Shown: positions 11,300-21,806 of the stretch, piece after piece
Layout: the number at the start of each line of letters is the position of its first letter
Position numbering within the stretch: the stretch's first letter is position 1
Assembly: GCA_002900995.3 (NCBI GenBank)
Contig: CM035309.1
Span: forward strand, 3,602,389-3,666,388
Origin: Ganoderma boninense
Lineage: Eukaryota > Basidiomycota > Agaricomycetes > Polyporales > Polyporaceae
DNA length: 64,000 nucleotides
Reading direction: 5' to 3'
Made by a program: the position numbers and the translations under genes
Notes under the pieces: model-generated
What the model was told of the DNA's origin: nothing
Databases searched by the model: none
What the model saw: only the letters and a program-made list of their open reading frames with translations

Positions 11300-11720
11300 G
11301 TAGAAGAGGGGTACCGAAGAAGAGAAGTGGTGGTACTGAGGAGACAGAGGCATGACCGACCGAGGTTTTGTACAAGTTCTTGGCGCTCTGTGGAGAGTTG
11401 AGACTAGTGGTAGACAGTGCTTGAACAGCATGCATTCCGCCGCGATCTGCGCAGCGGCTGGAGGACGCGCGGTCCCTCACTAGGCCTTACAGTTGTTCAT
11501 GCTCCGCATCATAGCGGACCGCGGTTAACATTGGAATGCACTGCCATCAGCGATGATAGCTCCATGTCGCAAGTGCAGGCTCCAAGTCGCAGTTCGCAAG
11601 TCCGTGTGGATGCGAGACGATACGACTCGTGCATTCATCTCGACCGGGAGCCGCATCACATCGAGTTCCACAAGAGCCAAAATTACACCGCTCACCTTCA
11701 TTGTGTAGCCAGTCGATCAC
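11300..11720 (-). promoter_or_regulatory. Conserved upstream block of His-rich gene A
   Basis: The upstream sequence aligns by eye with the regions upstream of copies C (about 29290-29700) and D (about 32690-33060). Shared blocks are a GGTGTAATTTTGG-like start, ACTTGCGAACTGCGA, GGAGCTATCATC, CATTCCAATGT and a pyrimidine-rich GTCTCTCCAGTACC region. The TATA position in copy A has decayed (TACAAAA rather than TATAAA). Confidence 0.55.
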
Positions 11721-12900
11721 TGAGCGCAGTCCTGCGGCAAGTCAGTGGTCCAGCCTTGGGGAGCACAGATATCGACATCCGCCCGTCGGATCACAGTATG
11801 CAACTCTGGGGTGGCACATTTTTCGCAAGTTTCAGCATGGGTATCATAGAGGAGTTGATCGTAAAGAACAGTGAGCGTGATGAAGGTACTAGGAAAGGTG
11901 GTCCTGGTGCAGGCGCTCTCCGCGGCCGTCTGGGAATCCACGCCACAAGCGCTTGCCTGCCGGAGAGTCTATTAAGCGCTCACGCAGCCTCAGCGGGCCC
12001 AACACTGAGTGTTTTAACGCTATTGCTTATGTCGGTAGGTACTGATTGAAATATTGGTTGTTCTACAGGCCACAACTTACTCCATGCTAGCTGAATACCC
12101 GAGGACTGACAGAACACTCGCCGCCCCTTCTCCAAGTGAGTCCACGTGACCAGTGGTACGGAGTTCAAGTTTTCATTCAGCTACTACTAGGTCCCCCTGT
12201 TGGCTCTCCCTCAGAGCGTACAGCGTTGCAGGTGCGTAAAGAGCGCAGCTCGCGGATCAGAGGGAATGGGTCATGGTTCCGTCACTTATGGACAGTCAGT
12301 CTCGGTGGCCCGAGGCCGGCGGCTGCTCCGGCATTCAAGTTGCCGGTGCGCCTCACCACTCGGTCCCATCAAATGTATCAAGAATCAACGCCGACGCAGC
12401 CACCTGGAACACCTAGACTTGAAACTTCAAGCCGCGGCCAATGTCTCGTTCGACAACAGAACTGCAGCACTAGCGAGGTGCTGGAGCGAGAACGTGATGT
12501 CTACATTTGCGTGCGCTGTTACAATATTTTTCACCTCCCCTGGTTTCCGTGATTCACGAGATCGCAGCTATTGTGGTAATGTGGGTAGCGAGACAATATT
12601 TACCTCTGCGCGATACGTCCGTTTGTCGTATGTCTACTAGTTCTCGCATCTGGTGTTCCAGGGTCTGCGCACCGACCACGTGCTATTAGCTACGCATCCT
12701 CACCTACTCAGTCAGTGCCGAACCCTAATGCACTCAATTGGGGACGTCAACACGACCTCCTATCGAGGTTAGCAGATAGCAGACGTCCTAGGTAAGCCTG
12801 AGGTGCAAGTGTCAGGCGTGGAGTTGCGGTTATCTCTATGCTGCTCACCAGTGGACGTATGTACATTCCCATTCTGTTGACGTGAGGCTGTCCCACACTG
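11720..12900. other. Gene-poor interval with dispersed repeat
   Basis: I found no convincing gene. Positions 12190-12370 match, in inverted orientation, 42030-42220 (shared ACTTATGGA and GGTGGCC blocks), and a shorter piece recurs near 21740-21780. Confidence 0.45.
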
Positions 12901-13244
12901 TCTAGTAGTGGCATGGTGCCATGTACGAATCACATTTGCATAACTGTCTGATCAAGTCAGGTTTACAAGCCCGTACGCTACCGGGGCACTGTGGTAAGTA
13001 ATACAACACTGAAAAGAACAGAACACGAAACCGAGAACGAAAACGAGAACTAGAACGCGAATTCCGAAGTGACGATGTGGTACCGTGACGCGCGCGGCAG
13101 CCTGTACATGTGAGTGACTACGTATACGGTCTCGAAGACCTTCAATGACCCCTGAGTGCTCCGAGGACCGAAACCAAGACCGCCGCGATTGTCTGTCGGG
13201 GAACTGCGACACCGTGAACGCAGCTCCCCCTCCCTACCGTCCAT

Positions 13245-13656
13245 TCAGGCCGTCTCCACCGCAGCTGGCGCAGCGGCCGCAGACTCGACGTGCGGGGGGT
13301 GAGGGTGCTTGGTGGAATGAGGGTGGTGAGGGTGCTTGGACGAGTGCGGGTGGTGAGGATGCTTGGACGAGTGTGGGTGATGGTGGTGCTTGGACGAGTG
13401 GGGCGGGTGGGGGTGCTTCGAGTGGTGGTGATGCTTCTTGTGGTCTGCAGACAGCTGAGTGTCGCCGGACGGGACGTCCATCGGCTCGCTGATCGCGACG
13501 CTCGCCACGGCGCCGGAGGCGGGAGTGTCCGCGGGAGCAGCGATGGCTACGGGCGAGACGCTGTCAGTACTCTGCTTCGTTGTACTACGCGGGGAGACGA
13601 AGCTCACCTCCGGCGACGAGGAGGGCGGCGAGGACGAACTTGGCGAGGTGCATCAT
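13245..13656 (-). CDS. Secreted histidine-rich protein, family 2 left copy (116 aa)
   Basis: complement(join(13245..13546,13608..13656)). Exon 1 (49 nt) encodes MMHLAKFVLAALLVAG. A 61-bp phase-1 intron follows, and exon 2 begins (A)IAAPADTPASG, so a signal peptide cut near A-P is likely. After a short Ala/Val-rich stretch the protein consists of tandem units of the type SSKHPHHPH and STKHPHPPH, and ends ESAAAAPAAVETA. It has no Cys, so it is not a hydrophobin. The reading frame is intact and TATA lies about 120 nt upstream. Polyhistidine repeats suggest metal binding or pH-dependent charge; no function is established. The inverted partner is at 38695-39067. Confidence 0.8.
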
Positions 13657-13772
13657 CTTTGTGGATGGTCGCGAGAGGGGGAGCGGCGTGAATAGCTGTT
13701 GCTCGACGAGGTGCACACTGCAGGAAGTATCCGAGGAGGGTACTGAGGAGAAATACTGGCGTTGAGGAGGGC

Positions 13773-13779
13773 TTTTATA
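13773..13779 (-). promoter_or_regulatory. TATA box of family 2 left copy
   Basis: TATAAAA on the minus strand, within CGTATAAAAGCCCTCCTC, about 120 nt upstream of the ATG. The same context precedes the right copy. Confidence 0.7.
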
Positions 13780-13861
13780 CGCAGACCTCGACTTGAAGCG
13801 CTCTCTGTGACTGGCCTGCGGTACATGGCTGCAAACGTCGTGACGTTCCACCTGGGGCCGC

Positions 13862-14880
13862 GCGGTGATTATTGGGGAAGCAGTTCACCAACACGTCCTA
13901 CAACGTGTCTGTCAGTGCAAATCTCAATGTCTAGAAACATCGTTGTGAATACTAGTACCTCAAAGTCGCTCTAGGCTTCACCCACAGTTCATGTTCGCAT
14001 TTTGTCGCTGTACTAAACCTGCGCTCGTAGACACACTAGCAGCGTCCCTTTCGCGTTCGACATAGTCTCGAAGCCATTTCCATAAGGAAGGGGACTTCGC
14101 CGATGATTGAGCGGAGAGAGAGAGAGAGCGCCTTCCAGTTCGGCTCCTGTGGGTTATGTTATGCTCCAAATTTAGTCAATCTTGCGCTTACCCGCAACAA
14201 ACGCTGACTCACCGGCAATTGGAATCGAAGCGCTCCCCTGTAATAACCCTTGCAAACGTCGGTCCGATTTCAATACGACGGCCCACGACGCTCGGTCGGT
14301 CCTCCGAGTCTCGAGGCCCCGGTCTTTTGCTAAGGTCGCATCAGGAAACCTGCGTTCGCACTGAGGGCACTGAGCGCCACTGAGGCAGTACACCCAGTAG
14401 CGCTCAGTAGCGCTCAGTAAACGCCGCCTCAGTAGTGGCTGTGCGGAGACGGCTCGAGCAGCGAGACGACGACCTCAGCTTGCTCTCTTGTCTCTGTTCT
14501 CTCACTCCGCTTTACAGAAACTGCTCTGCACCCTTGTACACTGGAAATGGAAACTAGTTCCAACTCAAATTCTCTTACAGGGCCAACTCAATGGGCACAA
14601 AAGGCCCAAACACCTTTCAAGTGGTCTCCGGCATTCACAGTGAGGTTGAGTAAGATAGGTTCAGTATTGGTGAGTAAATTTGTTCTAGTACATGTTACGA
14701 GATCTACGTGCATGTTATACAATTGATTTCTTGTGGATTTATGTGTTGGTCATCGAGGGATATGCGTTCGAATTGAATGGGCGCTCGTCAGTCCCCCCAG
14801 TGCCTCAGTGATTTACGGAAGTTCTGATGTCGAGACTCCCGTTCGCCATAAATCCGTGAACACCGTGGCGTTGAAGCGGC
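13862..14880. other. Intergenic, no gene seen
   Basis: No recognisable coding signal. Around 14360-14440 there is an imperfect run of CACTGAG/CAGTAGCGCT motifs. Confidence 0.4.
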
Positions 14881-15660
14881 GACTGGTCGGAAAAGGAGAA
14901 GCCAGTGCCCCATAAGTAACAGACATTAACCTTGAGCACGTTCACCCAATAGCCGGGCTACGAATGACGAACGCGCGACGTTTGCAGTCGCCGGTCGGTG
15001 AGGAGCAAGGGTGGTGCCTTGCTGCGCACAAAGCTTGTCCAAGATAATCAATTGATTCTCGTGCACGAGTCCGAGCAGCAGGAGCCCCTCGTCTCCGAAC
15101 TTGGACGGACTTCGAACCTCGTCCGAGCACCCCGTTTATTCATTTTCCGATGGACCATTCGAGGGGCTAAGAATACGTATACCTGTGAGAACAGGGCAGC
15201 AATAGAGACTTGAAATAGAAATGAATGTTCGCCATAAATCCCTGACGTTGCAGTTCATGCACATGAACTGCGAGGTGGAGTGGATCATGAGGAAAAGAAC
15301 TTGCCATATAACATTTTAATCATGTGCTCACCGTTATCGATAGGTACATGGTCTCGCCATTTCTGTCGCACTTTCTCCACAAGCCTCCGTCTGGATCGTC
15401 GCCGGAGAGTAGCCGAGAGAGTCACCTGAGGGACCACAAGGTAAATGCCGGAGACTATTTGTATCTCGCAGAGACGGGGGAGATCACATACCCCAATCGA
15501 AGAGGAGTGAGCACATTTCACATCGGCCCTTGCGAGAATGCATGAGAGAAGCCTGGAGCGGAGCGGCGACTTATCTTCGCAAAGCTTACCATTGTCTACC
15601 GAGCTGTCCAACATGCAGCGGACAGATGATGACTGTTGGCCGAAACGCTGACGCAAGTCA
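14880..15660 (-). repeat. Inverted-duplication unit, left copy (partner 37160-37880)
   Basis: Frames in both copies share the same peptide pieces (for example GADVK/RADVK, VPQVTLSA/VSQVTPSA and GEHMIKMLYGK/GEHVMLYAN) in broken order, so this may be a decayed gene. A sub-piece at about 15010-15130 (CAATTGAT context) is repeated in the same orientation near 20290-20420. Confidence 0.6.
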
Positions 15661-15661
15661 C

Positions 15662-17355
15662 TATACCGCGAGCACCGAGTCTGAGTCCAAGTTCACCGGT
15701 TCATGAGGATTAGCTCATCACCGGAAACCCCTTAGGAAACCCGGGGGAAGGTGTTGGAGGGAAATCACCGCAAGCGAGGTGGTTCAAATGGTGGCGGTTC
15801 GTAAAGGATGATCATCGATGATCGATCAACGCACCATCCCCGGCCGGCGCGGCAGAATCCGTCTTGGCACTTCGTCATAACGTTATTAACGGCCTCCTGA
15901 CAGTCTCCCCTCAGTCTCCCGAGTCTCCCCCACTGTCCATCATTCAAGTTGACTAACTGAATGGGCACTCCAGACAGCGAGTCCAAATTTTGACGACATC
16001 CAGTAAAACGGCGGAAGAGCGTATAACTCGAGGGACAATAAAAAGGGTGCAGCCCTCATGCATCCAGGCGCGACCTGGATCATCGTGGACATCTTCCCGA
16101 AGGACTTGGCACTATGTGTCCGTTGTCTGGACCGTCCAAGCCGTGGGCGGAGACGGACTCGAGATGCTTAGAGTGCTGGAAAGACAACGAGAGTCTGAGT
16201 GCGATCCGGGACGGCGGCGCGAGCGCGTAGAGTGAAACCGGACGGCTCTGACGGATCAGTCGTCGGAGTGCCAGTGCGAACTCAGTAGTGGGAAAGCCCG
16301 TGGGTGAACCATCCAGCGGGACGTAGACATCGACGAGGTGTGTACGTGGTAAATGAGACGAGTGTTAGAACGATGACATGTGCAAAGGATTGACAAGGTC
16401 TTACGGGTCCGACCTGAGCGTGCTTGTGGGCGAATAGTGCGAGTGGTGGTAAACACTTAGACGTGCCTTCTGTATCTTTTCAGTGATTGGCTGATGCATA
16501 GTTAGTCAGCGCATCCTGACCGACTGTAATCAATGTGAAGCCATCGGCACGTACACCTATCAAACGCCACCTGTATTTGCTATCCCCGCTTGCAGCTGCA
16601 GTCATCTTTGATCCGACATGAAATGGCAGCAGACCCAGCAATTGACCTAATGCTTGAGTAGGACGCGGTGCACCTTCATCTGCTTCAGAGGTTCTTCTAC
16701 GTTCGAAATTTAGCTGGGTCACACTTTCGATGAGTCGTAGAGATGTTATGGACATCTTACCTCGATGCTGAGTCGAAGTAGACGTGACCCGTAGTCCCTT
16801 TTGTATACTCAAAAAGAATAGCTAAACCGTCGCGAGAAACCCGGGTGCATTCCGATACTGACACTGGGTTCGTCGCGCGCCCCTAGACGGCTCATCGCCC
16901 CCGACGTTGAGGCTGTCAGATAGCGGCTCTGCGCGAGTCGTCCACTGGGAACATGAACATATGGAATGTGCGATCAGTCCATTGCATTTCGCGCTCACCT
17001 GTCCTATGTTTGTGTCGGTCCTATGTTTGTGTCGGTCGTGGCACCTCCGAGTTGGACACGCAGTCTTCGAATACGCCGTTCTGATGGAGGCTGATCAGCT
17101 ACAGAATGTTGCTCTCCATCCATGGGGTAATACACGTTACTGGGCCTAAAACGACACTGAGTACTCACCTCCTGCTGTAAACCCAGCTGTCTCCTGGGGA
17201 ATACTAGTAGAAATTTGCTCGACCGCCTGGTACGGATCGCCGAGATAGTAGAACTCGCAACAGCCACTATTTACACGAAGATCAGTACGTGCGATGGTGT
17301 AGAAGCGCTTGAAGAGTCTACGAGATGCAGCAAGTCTCGGGAGAGAAGCCGGGAC
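15662..17355. other. Gene-poor interval within the left arm
   Basis: No gene could be supported. Small blocks at 15770-15830 and 16900-16950 match 36880-36950 and 35380-35430 in inverted orientation. Confidence 0.45.
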
Positions 17356-17809
17356 GGTGGTTATGATCGTGGTTCCAAGTTGAGAACTAGGGCCTAGTCC
17401 GAAACAGCCCGACAGGTACGGTCCCGGGAGTCGGGCCGCTCAAGCGCTCAACTGGTCCCGCCAAATACCGCAGGCCAGTCGCCTCGGCTTTGTCCCCGAC
17501 CGCCGTCTCAACCGCCATCCCATCTTTTCGAAGGCCTATATTAAAACTTGAAGGTGGGTATGTTCTGACAGGATTTTTTTATCATCGTGAAACAATCTAA
17601 GGAAGCACACGACGGTGATGAAAGAGGTGGTACGCAACTTGACTTGTGTACCCTACTATCGCGCGCTCAAGCTTTTCGCAGATGCACAATTCCTCGCTAT
17701 TTCACGTCAGGATGCAGATAGTACAGTGCTAACGAAGTGAAACAGCAACTGGAGCAAGTTTCTGAAGCCGGCCACTCGCACACCACAGCCATCACCGCCA
17801 GAACAGAGT

Positions 17810-18540
17810 CATCCCGCAACTTTGAAAGAAGTGGTACCAACTCCAAAAAAACTCCGGTATTATCTTCTTCTACTAAAGTTACAACCTTAAGAGCCCAAGC
17901 CGAACACTACTAAAGTACTTAACAGATGGTATCCGTGACAAGACATGAATGCATGAACAGGGTGGTAACAAAGGGACCAGCCCCGTAGCAGCTCTCGTCA
18001 TGTCGTGACGCAGCCAGTGCGCACCATGCAGGGCGAAGCCCCCTCCCGCGGACCCGCTCGCCCAGCGGTGAACAGGGTCGTAAGGGGACCAGCCCCGCAA
18101 TAGCTCTCGTCCAATCGTGACGCAGCCAGTGCGCACCACCGAGGGCGAAGCCCCCTTCCCACTGGTCCACTCGCAGAAAGGTGGACAGGGTGGTAGAGGG
18201 ACCAGCCCAGGAACAGCTCTTGTGGTATCGTGGCGCAGCCAGCGCACCGCACAGCATGAGGCCTTGAGGCCTGACCCATTCGCATACGCGTTAACGCGGT
18301 CGTAGAGGGTCCAGCCCCAAAGCCACTTTCATCAAGCCGTAACGCAGCCAGTGCGCACCACTCAGTACTCAGGGCGAAGCCCCCTTCCGATAGACCCACT
18401 CGCCAAACGGTGAACAAGGTCGTAAAAGGGCCCAGCCCCGGAGCAGCTCTCGTCGTACCGTGATCCCACCCAGTGCACCACCCAGCGCTCGGAGGCCCTC
18501 CACCCAGCGACCCACTCGCCAAACCGGTCAACGGCCGACG
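17810..18540 (-). repeat. Minisatellite array B (units about 110-120 bp) with conserved tail
   Basis: The unit is the same as in arrays A, C and D, with cores near 17975, 18085, 18205, 18305 and 18425. The distal tail (17810-17935) contains TTTAGTAG and the AACTTTAGTAGAAGATAATA block also found after copies A and C. Confidence 0.75.
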
Positions 18541-18585
18541 GTCCCGGTCCACAGTCAGCGGCGGCCAGCGTCGACGGTTGACCGC

Positions 18586-19469
18586 TCAGTTCTGACTTGC
18601 GGTCGCAGACGGGGTAGCCGTGGGCGACGCGATCACCGACGGTGCGGACGCAGACGCAGTGGAGTGCGGGCGGCGGGTGAACGAGCCGGTATGCGAGTGC
18701 GGGTGGCGCGTGTGCGAGCCGGAGTGCGGGTGAGGGTGGCGGGAGTGCGAGCCGGTGGGGTGTGGGCGGCCAGAGGGGAAGCCGGAGAAGTGACGGAATC
18801 CTGACGGGAACGCGCGGGCGGAGCCCGAGGGGTGGGGGAAGCCGGACTCTATGCCCGAGGGATGGTGATGGGGCGGTGGGGGTGGTGCTCGGGGTGGCCG
18901 GAGGGGTGTGCGCGATGCGAGCCTGTGGGCTCAGACGCAGCTGAGGAGAGGAATCCTGATGGGTGCGCGAGCTGCGAGCCCGTCGGGTGTGCGTGTGCGG
19001 AGTGCGAGCCGGTCCTGTGTGGGTGTGGGTGCGGGGAGTGCGAGCCGGAGTGGTGCGGGTGCGGGTGCGGGTGGACGGAGCCCGTAGGGTGTGCGTGGTG
19101 CGAGTGCGCATGGGACCCTGTCGGGTGGGCGTGGTGCGAGAACGAGCCGGTGTGGTGTGCGTGGTGCGAGTGAGAGTGCGACCCGGAGTGCGAGTGTGGG
19201 TGGTGAGAGTGCGAATGGTGCGATTGCGAGTGGCTTGACGAGAGGCTCGTGGGGGCTGCGCTGACAGTGGTGAATGTGGCAGAGGACGTCGCGGTCGCCA
19301 CGGAGGCGACGCTCGTGGTATCCGAGGACGAGGTGCTCACGGGAGCGGCAATAGCTATTGATGAAGAGGTGTCAGAATAAGGAAGAGCGGGTTTGCAGGG
19401 CGGAACACGAGACTACTAACCACCGCTAACAGCGAGGGCGGCAAGAACGAACTTGAGGAGGTGCTGCAT
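18586..19469 (-). pseudogene. Secreted histidine-rich protein, family 1 copy B (one frameshift)
   Basis: Exon 1 (19421-19469) encodes MQHLLKFVLAALAVSG. The intron starts GTTAGT, unlike GTGAGT in C and D, and ends CAATAG before 19354. Exon 2 starts (A)IAAPVSTSSSDTTS and continues with HSHSHHAHHTGSFSHHAHP-type repeats to EHHPH. There the frame shifts by one base in a C-rich run near 18875, and the rest (HHHPSGIESGFPHPSG, GRPHPTGSHSRHPHPH, GSFTRRPHSTASAS, stop 18586-18588) is open in the new frame. Apart from that one shift the copy is complete, so it may be a recent pseudogene or a sequence error. Confidence 0.75.
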
Positions 19470-19614
19470 GTTGTCTTGTCAAAGAAAGTAGTGTTGGACG
19501 AAAGGAAGGGGTAACAAGTCGATCAACGACTTAAAAGGTTGTAAAGTAGAAGAGGGGTACCGAAGACAGGGAAGAAGGTGGCACTGGAGAGACAGAGGCA
19601 TAACTGACCGAGGC

Positions 19615-19620
19615 TTTATA
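19615..19620 (-). promoter_or_regulatory. TATA box of His-rich copy B
   Basis: TATAAA on the minus strand in a CGTATAAAGCC context, about 146 nt upstream of the ATG, which matches the spacing in copies C and D. Confidence 0.65.
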
Positions 19621-19770
19621 CGATGCCATGGCGCCCGGTGGAGAGTTGAGACGAGTGGTAGACGGAGCTAGGACAGCATGGATCCCGCCGCGATATGCGC
19701 AGTCATTGAAGAACGCGCGGTTCGTCAGCATGCCCTGCATCATGGCGGTAAACAGCTCCACCTTGCTAGC

Positions 19771-21800
19771 GCTTCTACGCCACCCTCCACTTTCTGTTGT
19801 CCGAAGGTCGCGCCCTCTGGACCACTTTCGACTCGATATACTCACAAGCAAGATGTTCAGCTCAACCTCCTGTCAGCTTTCAATGCTCAGCGGTTGAGCA
19901 CTGTCAACGAACGCGGACCCTCGTATCGGCCTTCAAGGGCGGGTTACGGTCCACTTTCACCGAGTTTGCGCTCCACCTCGGACAGTCAACGACACTCATA
20001 GACCATCTTGAAACGTGTCCTCACCTCGCCTTTGCCGCTGCAGCAGTGGCTATACTGTTACAGACCGCCGCCGCCCATGGAGTGGAGCGGTCCGGACGGC
20101 GTCCGGACTCATCCTTTGCAGCTGTAACGCTCGTACATCACCAGGATCTCATGGGCCTGATGCGGGCGGGGACTGCGACGAGTGCAAGCGATCCCAAAAT
20201 GTCCGGCAGCACGTGTCGCATCGTTCACCGGTACGCATATGATCGCGGATGGCTAACACGGCATGTTCGAAGCCACCGAAAAGAGGAGATCGGTGTGGTT
20301 CCAGGTGGTGCTTCGCTGCGGACAAAGCTAGTCCGGCGCATCAATTGATCTTCGTTCACCGCTCCCCGTAGCGCCCTGCCGGTTCCGGACTTCAACTTCA
20401 AGGGGCTCCAAACTCTTTCCACCGCATTTTGGACCGCACTGGAGCCTTGCCATCACCGACGTTCCGAGACACGCACTCGTAGTCCTGAAACTCGTGCGAA
20501 CGACGCACCTGAAACAGACAGCGAAGCGGTCGTAGCATTCGCTGCAGCCGACGTTAGGCTTCGTATTGGCAGGCTGCAAGAGGCTGCAAGCATAGTGCAA
20601 ATACAATAAGTCAGTAAGCATTCGTTGCGCCATAGCGGAGGTGCATATCCGCGTTTATCGCGGCATGGCGCGCTGAGCCCCGGTATGATATTTGTACACT
20701 TCCTGTACACCGTCCATTGTGCGGTCTAGCCCGCGCTGCGTTCACGTAGGTTCTTTTTCGCTTCTGTATCGCGGTGCAGTACCCGAAGGCCGGAGAACCT
20801 GAGACCGCCTGCGTCACATGGACGCAGGGAGGACACTGCACAGCGATCAGGATGCAGCAAACGGGGTCAAAACTCGCAGTTCGGGAGTACGCATGGGTGT
20901 TGTGAAATATGAGAGACTTAAGATTGCAGGAGCCTCCAGGTTGATGAAGGGGACATGATGTGGATCCTGCTCTGCCCTTAGTAGGGCCGTCGGAGGCAGG
21001 GATGGCAGCGAAGGAATTTGGTGTGCATCTGTGGTCGCGTCATCCGCCCAGTTTCGGAGATCAGTTGCTGCGCAGCCACCCGTTCCTGATAATTATAGCC
21101 ATCCAGACCAAGGTCCTTTAAGGACCAGAAATCGAGGAGGCTGTGATGCGCACCTGTGTCGATCCCCAGCTGCCGCTTATGTGTTGGCGCTTTCGTGAGC
21201 ATGGAAATGGCGACAATCGTCGTCGACCGTTGTCGCTCGCTGATATCTAGAAAGGTTGTGACAGAATATTCAAAGATACTGAGTGAAAGATAGGATGTAG
21301 ACCGGTAGCCGACAATTACAAGGACTACACCGACCTGGACGTTCGAGTTGAAGTTGCGCGCTGCGCAGCAGCAGACGCCTCTGCACCGTGAAAAGCTGGA
21401 ACTTGAAAGCGGTGTGGCCGACAAGCGCCTCACGCTTCAACGCTCCGAGTCTGCATTTGCTTCTCTTGAACCATGAGCAATGCGACTGACTTAGCTAGCC
21501 TCCTGCAGAAATTCATACGCCTCCTCCGAGTCCGAAATTAAGTATCAATTAGCAGAAAGGATTAACAGTAGCCGCTCCAACCAGTTATAAATATCCAAGT
21601 GAGCGGAATGGTTTGGGACCTTGAAGGGCATCAACGTTTCGACTATCTTTGCACGACCTTCGCCCGCATCCTATCCGTACAGCATCGCGAGCGCGGACAC
21701 TCATGGGGTATCTTGTGGTCCAGAGGTGGTAATCCAATGGTTGAGAACCAGCCTGGGTGGCCCGAGGCCCACACCGCCGGTAGCACTGGTGGCGTCGCAT
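19771..21800. other. Gene-poor interval
   Basis: No gene could be supported. A minus-strand frame at 20978-21433 (151 codons) has no recognisable motif. The piece at 20290-20420 repeats 15010-15130. Confidence 0.4.
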
Positions 21801-21806
21801 CGCATC

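Larger units (their letters stand above)
12915..13860 (-). repeat. Family 2 duplication block, left copy
   Basis: About 0.94 kb pairs with 38470-39395 in opposite orientation. The similarity extends beyond the gene on both sides: a shared promoter with TATAAAA, and a long shared 3' flank including CACATGTACAGGCTG and CATTTGCATAA. The whole transcription unit was therefore duplicated, not just the coding part. Confidence 0.75.
8509..19770 (-). repeat. Left arm of a diverged inverted duplication
   Basis: Units here recur in opposite orientation and mostly mirror order at about 32.7-45.7 kb. The pairs are: 17.36-19.77 with 32.70-34.45 kb (His-rich B/D); 16.90-16.95 with 35.38-35.43; 15.77-15.83 with 36.88-36.95; 14.88-15.66 with 37.16-37.88; 12.92-13.86 with 38.47-39.39 (family 2); 12.19-12.37 with 42.03-42.22; His-rich A with E; F-box-like 8.51-9.48 with 40.15-41.95. 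Pairs differ by many substitutions and indels, so the event is not recent. Confidence 0.75.

Noticed and set aside
13245..13656. Hydrophobin
   Set aside because: No cysteines; the sequence is histidine/serine-rich and not amphipathic in the hydrophobin pattern.
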